Source of the DNA: Bordetella parapertussis
GTDB taxonomy: Bacteria; Pseudomonadota; Gammaproteobacteria; Burkholderiales; Burkholderiaceae_C
Assembly (NCBI GenBank): GCA_945888535.1
Contig: CAMDAN010000105.1
Coordinates: forward strand, 1 to 7,336
Length of the DNA stretch: 7,336 nucleotides
Direction: 5' to 3'
The position numbers and the translations under genes are program-made. This document shows, piece after piece, positions 6,291 through 7,336 of this stretch. The stretch's first letter is position 1. Every line of letters starts with the position of its first letter. Below the pieces are notes generated by a model. It had not been told where the DNA came from and ran no database searches. It saw only the letters and a program-made list of their open reading frames with translations.

Positions 6291-6839
6291 ATGAACCCAG
6301 AATTTTCAGCTCAAAGTCTCTCCATTTCAGCCTTTGCAAAAGCGGCGGCTGAGCTGCAAGGTGTTGAAAAGCTCAGCATCTTTAGTCGTTTAATGGAAGA
6401 GTCGGACGCGACTGCTTTGAATACGGAGGTGAATTTCCAAGCGCAAGGCGAAATGCGCCCCGATAGCGCCGGAGGTTTCGCGGCCTGGGTGCGGTTACAG
6501 GCGCAAACCCGCTTGCCGATGGTGTGCCAACGCTGCATGGGCCCAGTGGAAATGGAAGTCCAGTGTGACCGTGCGTTTCGTTTTGTGGCTACCGAGGCGC
6601 TGGCCGAAGGGGAGGACGAAAACTCGGAAGAGGATGTCTTGGTTATTAGCAAACACTTTGACTTGCTGTCTTTGGTAGAGGACGAGCTTCTCATGGCTTT
6701 ACCTGCTGCCCCCAAGCACCCAACGTGCCCTCAACCCGTTAAATTGCATGTGGCTGACGCAGATTTCACTGAGGTAGAGGCTGATAAGCCCAACCCGTTT
6801 GCGGTGTTGGGTCAACTTAAAAAAGGTGCTACGGATTGA
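6291..6839 (+). CDS. yceD: YceD family protein (DUF177), 23S rRNA / large-subunit assembly associated
   Basis: A 182-residue DUF177 protein. Family marks are the cysteine pair CQRC (C79, C82, followed by MGPVEMEV), the acidic central stretch EGEDENSEED (106-115), FDLLSLVEDELLMALP (123-138) and the C-terminal DKPNPFAVLGQLKK (165-178). The last two match E. coli YceD almost word for word. YceD and its plant relatives have been linked to 23S rRNA accumulation, consistent with the constant pairing with rpmF. The C-X2-C pair could bind metal, but only two cysteines are tightly conserved, so this is inference. The start is divergent from maf at 25 bp, so the promoter must overlap the maf 5' coding region. 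No clear Shine-Dalgarno sequence is present: CAGG at 6286-6289 is only 1 nt from the ATG. A 130-bp gap with its own promoter follows. Confidence 0.93.
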   Translation: MNPEFSAQSLSISAFAKAAAELQGVEKLSIFSRLMEESDATALNTEVNFQAQGEMRPDSAGGFAAWVRLQAQTRLPMVCQRCMGPVEMEVQCDRAFRFVATEALAEGEDENSEEDVLVISKHFDLLSLVEDELLMALPAAPKHPTCPQPVKLHVADADFTEVEADKPNPFAVLGQLKKGATD

Positions 6840-6854
6840 TCACTGGGGAAGGTA

Positions 6855-6883
6855 TGGAAATTGGACCCATGTTGGGCTATAAT
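6855..6883 (+). promoter_or_regulatory. Sigma-70 promoter for rpmF
   Basis: The -10 hexamer is a perfect TATAAT (6878-6883). TGGAAA (6855-6860, four of six matches to TTGACA) lies 17 bp upstream. Transcription would start near 6890, leaving an untranslated leader of about 80 nt before rpmF. This gives L32 and perhaps plsX a strong promoter independent of yceD. Confidence 0.75.
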
Positions 6884-6958
6884 CGAAGGCTTACCGCGTG
6901 ATTTACAACGCCCTTTACCAACCCATTTAGTGTTGCAACCTGTGCAGCACCATTGCTC

Positions 6959-6963
6959 AGGAG
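6959..6963 (+). promoter_or_regulatory. Ribosome binding site of rpmF
   Basis: AGGAG with a 6-nt spacer to the ATG at 6970. It is the strongest Shine-Dalgarno sequence in the window and fits high expression of a ribosomal protein. Confidence 0.85.
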
Positions 6964-6969
6964 CCCACC

Positions 6970-7152
6970 ATGGCAGTTCAACAAAATAAAAAGTCGCCTT
7001 CCAAGCGTGGAATGCACCGTTCACACAACGCCTTGGTCGTTCCAGGCATTGCGGTGGAACCTACGACTGGCGAAATCCATTTGCGTCATCACATCAGCCC
7101 AACAGGGTTTTACCGTGGGCGTAAGGTCTTGAAGACGAAATCTGAAGCGTAA
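6970..7152 (+). CDS. rpmF: 50S ribosomal protein L32
   Basis: A 60-residue basic protein of the large ribosomal subunit. The N-terminus [20 protein letters not shown] is typical of L32 ([20 protein letters not shown] in E. coli), followed by [20 protein letters not shown]. It has no cysteines, so it is the zinc-independent form usual in proteobacteria. Length is normal. The gene has its own consensus promoter and ribosome site, lies 130 bp after yceD and 96 bp before plsX, and is followed by a strong hairpin. The position between yceD and plsX is widely conserved. Confidence 0.98.
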   Translation: MAVQQNKKSPSKRGMHRSHNALVVPGIAVEPTTGEIHLRHHISPTGFYRGRKVLKTKSEA

Positions 7153-7164
7153 GCTCCCGATTTC

Positions 7165-7209
7165 GCAAAAAGCCCGAAGCTGCAGTGACTGTAGCGTCGG
7201 GCTTTTCGC
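7165..7209 (+). terminator. Long hairpin after rpmF, terminator or attenuator before plsX
   Basis: AAAAGCCCGA (7168-7177) pairs perfectly with TCGGGCTTTT (7197-7206). After one mismatch, GCTGCAG (7179-7185) pairs with CTGTAGC (7189-7195), with one G-U pair, closing a TGA triloop. Two more pairs can form outside (7165-7166 with 7208-7209). The A-run before and T-run after the GC-rich core make it an intrinsic terminator candidate on both strands. The T-run is only four bases, so some read-through into plsX is plausible. Confidence 0.8.
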
Positions 7210-7233
7210 ATTATCGAACGCTGTTTTTATCTT
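7205..7233 (+). promoter_or_regulatory. Weak candidate promoter for plsX
   Basis: TTCGCA (7205-7210) and TATCTT (7228-7233) each match the sigma-70 consensus at four of six positions and are 17 bp apart. Placed directly after the rpmF hairpin, they could restart transcription for plsX. The match is weak and could be chance. Confidence 0.25.
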
Positions 7234-7248
7234 AGATCGCAAGACGTC

Positions 7249-7336
7249 ATGATCACAATCGCAGTGGACTGCATGGGGGGAGATCATGGCCCCAAGGTCA
7301 CTTTGCCGGCTTGCCGTCAATTTTTAGATGCGCACC
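7249..7336 (+). CDS. plsX: Phosphate acyltransferase PlsX, N-terminal fragment (cut by window end)
   Basis: PlsX converts acyl-ACP to acyl-phosphate, the first step of the PlsX/PlsY route to phosphatidic acid, and is a peripheral membrane enzyme. Only 29 codons are visible: [20 protein letters not shown] and so on. [11 protein letters not shown] is the family N-terminal signature (ALDAMGGDxGP). The start at 7249 fits that signature; upstream AAGA is a weak ribosome site. The yceD-rpmF-plsX order supports the call. The rest of the gene, and probably fabH, lie beyond the right edge. Confidence 0.93.
   Translation, partial: MITIAVDCMGGDHGPKVTLPACRQFLDAH

Noticed and set aside
6861..6883. TTGGAC as -35 for the TATAAT upstream of rpmF
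   Set aside because: The spacing is only 11 bp; TGGAAA at 6855 with 17 bp is a better partner.
6932..6939. GTTGCAAC palindrome in the rpmF leader
   Set aside because: An 8-bp palindrome without flanking symmetry or a second copy is too short to call an operator.
1..7336. Search for a defence system, mobile element, CRISPR array or tRNA
   Set aside because: No transposase, integrase, terminal repeats, regularly spaced repeats or tRNA cloverleaf are seen. The gene order is that of a conserved core chromosome block.

Overview
The window is a housekeeping stretch of a proteobacterial chromosome, most likely a betaproteobacterium of the Burkholderiales (Comamonadaceae-like). This is inferred from the gene order rne / rluC - HAD phosphatase - Rieske protein - S49 peptidase / RsmI-like methyltransferase - maf / yceD-rpmF-plsX and from protein similarity recognised by eye. 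GC content looks moderate. No mobile element, CRISPR array, tRNA or rRNA is visible, and coding density is very high.

Left part (1-1766): the N-terminal catalytic half of RNase E (rne) is on the minus strand and runs off the left edge. A 465-bp divergent spacer (1302-1766) separates it from rluC. This is the only long non-coding stretch. It holds several perfect short inverted repeats, a tandem TTGGCGA direct repeat, and an 86-codon open frame ending in an ATGA overlap with the rne start. It probably contains the rne leader, which is autoregulatory in enterobacteria, and the rluC promoter, but I found no convincing sigma-70 promoter there.

Middle part (1767-4893, plus strand): a tight four-gene run consists of rluC (23S rRNA pseudouridine synthase), a Gph-like HAD hydrolase (41-nt overlap with rluC), a small Rieske [2Fe-2S] protein and a membrane-anchored S49 (SppA-type) peptidase. 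The short gaps suggest one operon. The four functions have no obvious shared pathway, and the physiological roles of the last three are unknown.

Convergent pair (4890-6265, minus strand): maf/yceF (nucleotide pyrophosphatase) and a shortened, diverged RsmI-family methyltransferase are coupled by an ATGA overlap. The methyltransferase stop codon interlocks with the S49 peptidase stop codon (4-nt overlap), leaving no room for a conventional terminator.

Right part (6291-7336, plus strand): yceD (DUF177), rpmF (ribosomal protein L32) and the first codons of plsX form the conserved junction between ribosome assembly and phospholipid/fatty-acid synthesis. A perfect TATAAT box lies upstream of rpmF. 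A long hairpin with terminator or attenuator character lies between rpmF and plsX.

I see no clearly undescribed system. The best leads are the diverged RsmI-like enzyme, the uncharacterised Rieske and S49 genes in the rluC operon, and the structured rne leader with its overlapping upstream frame.
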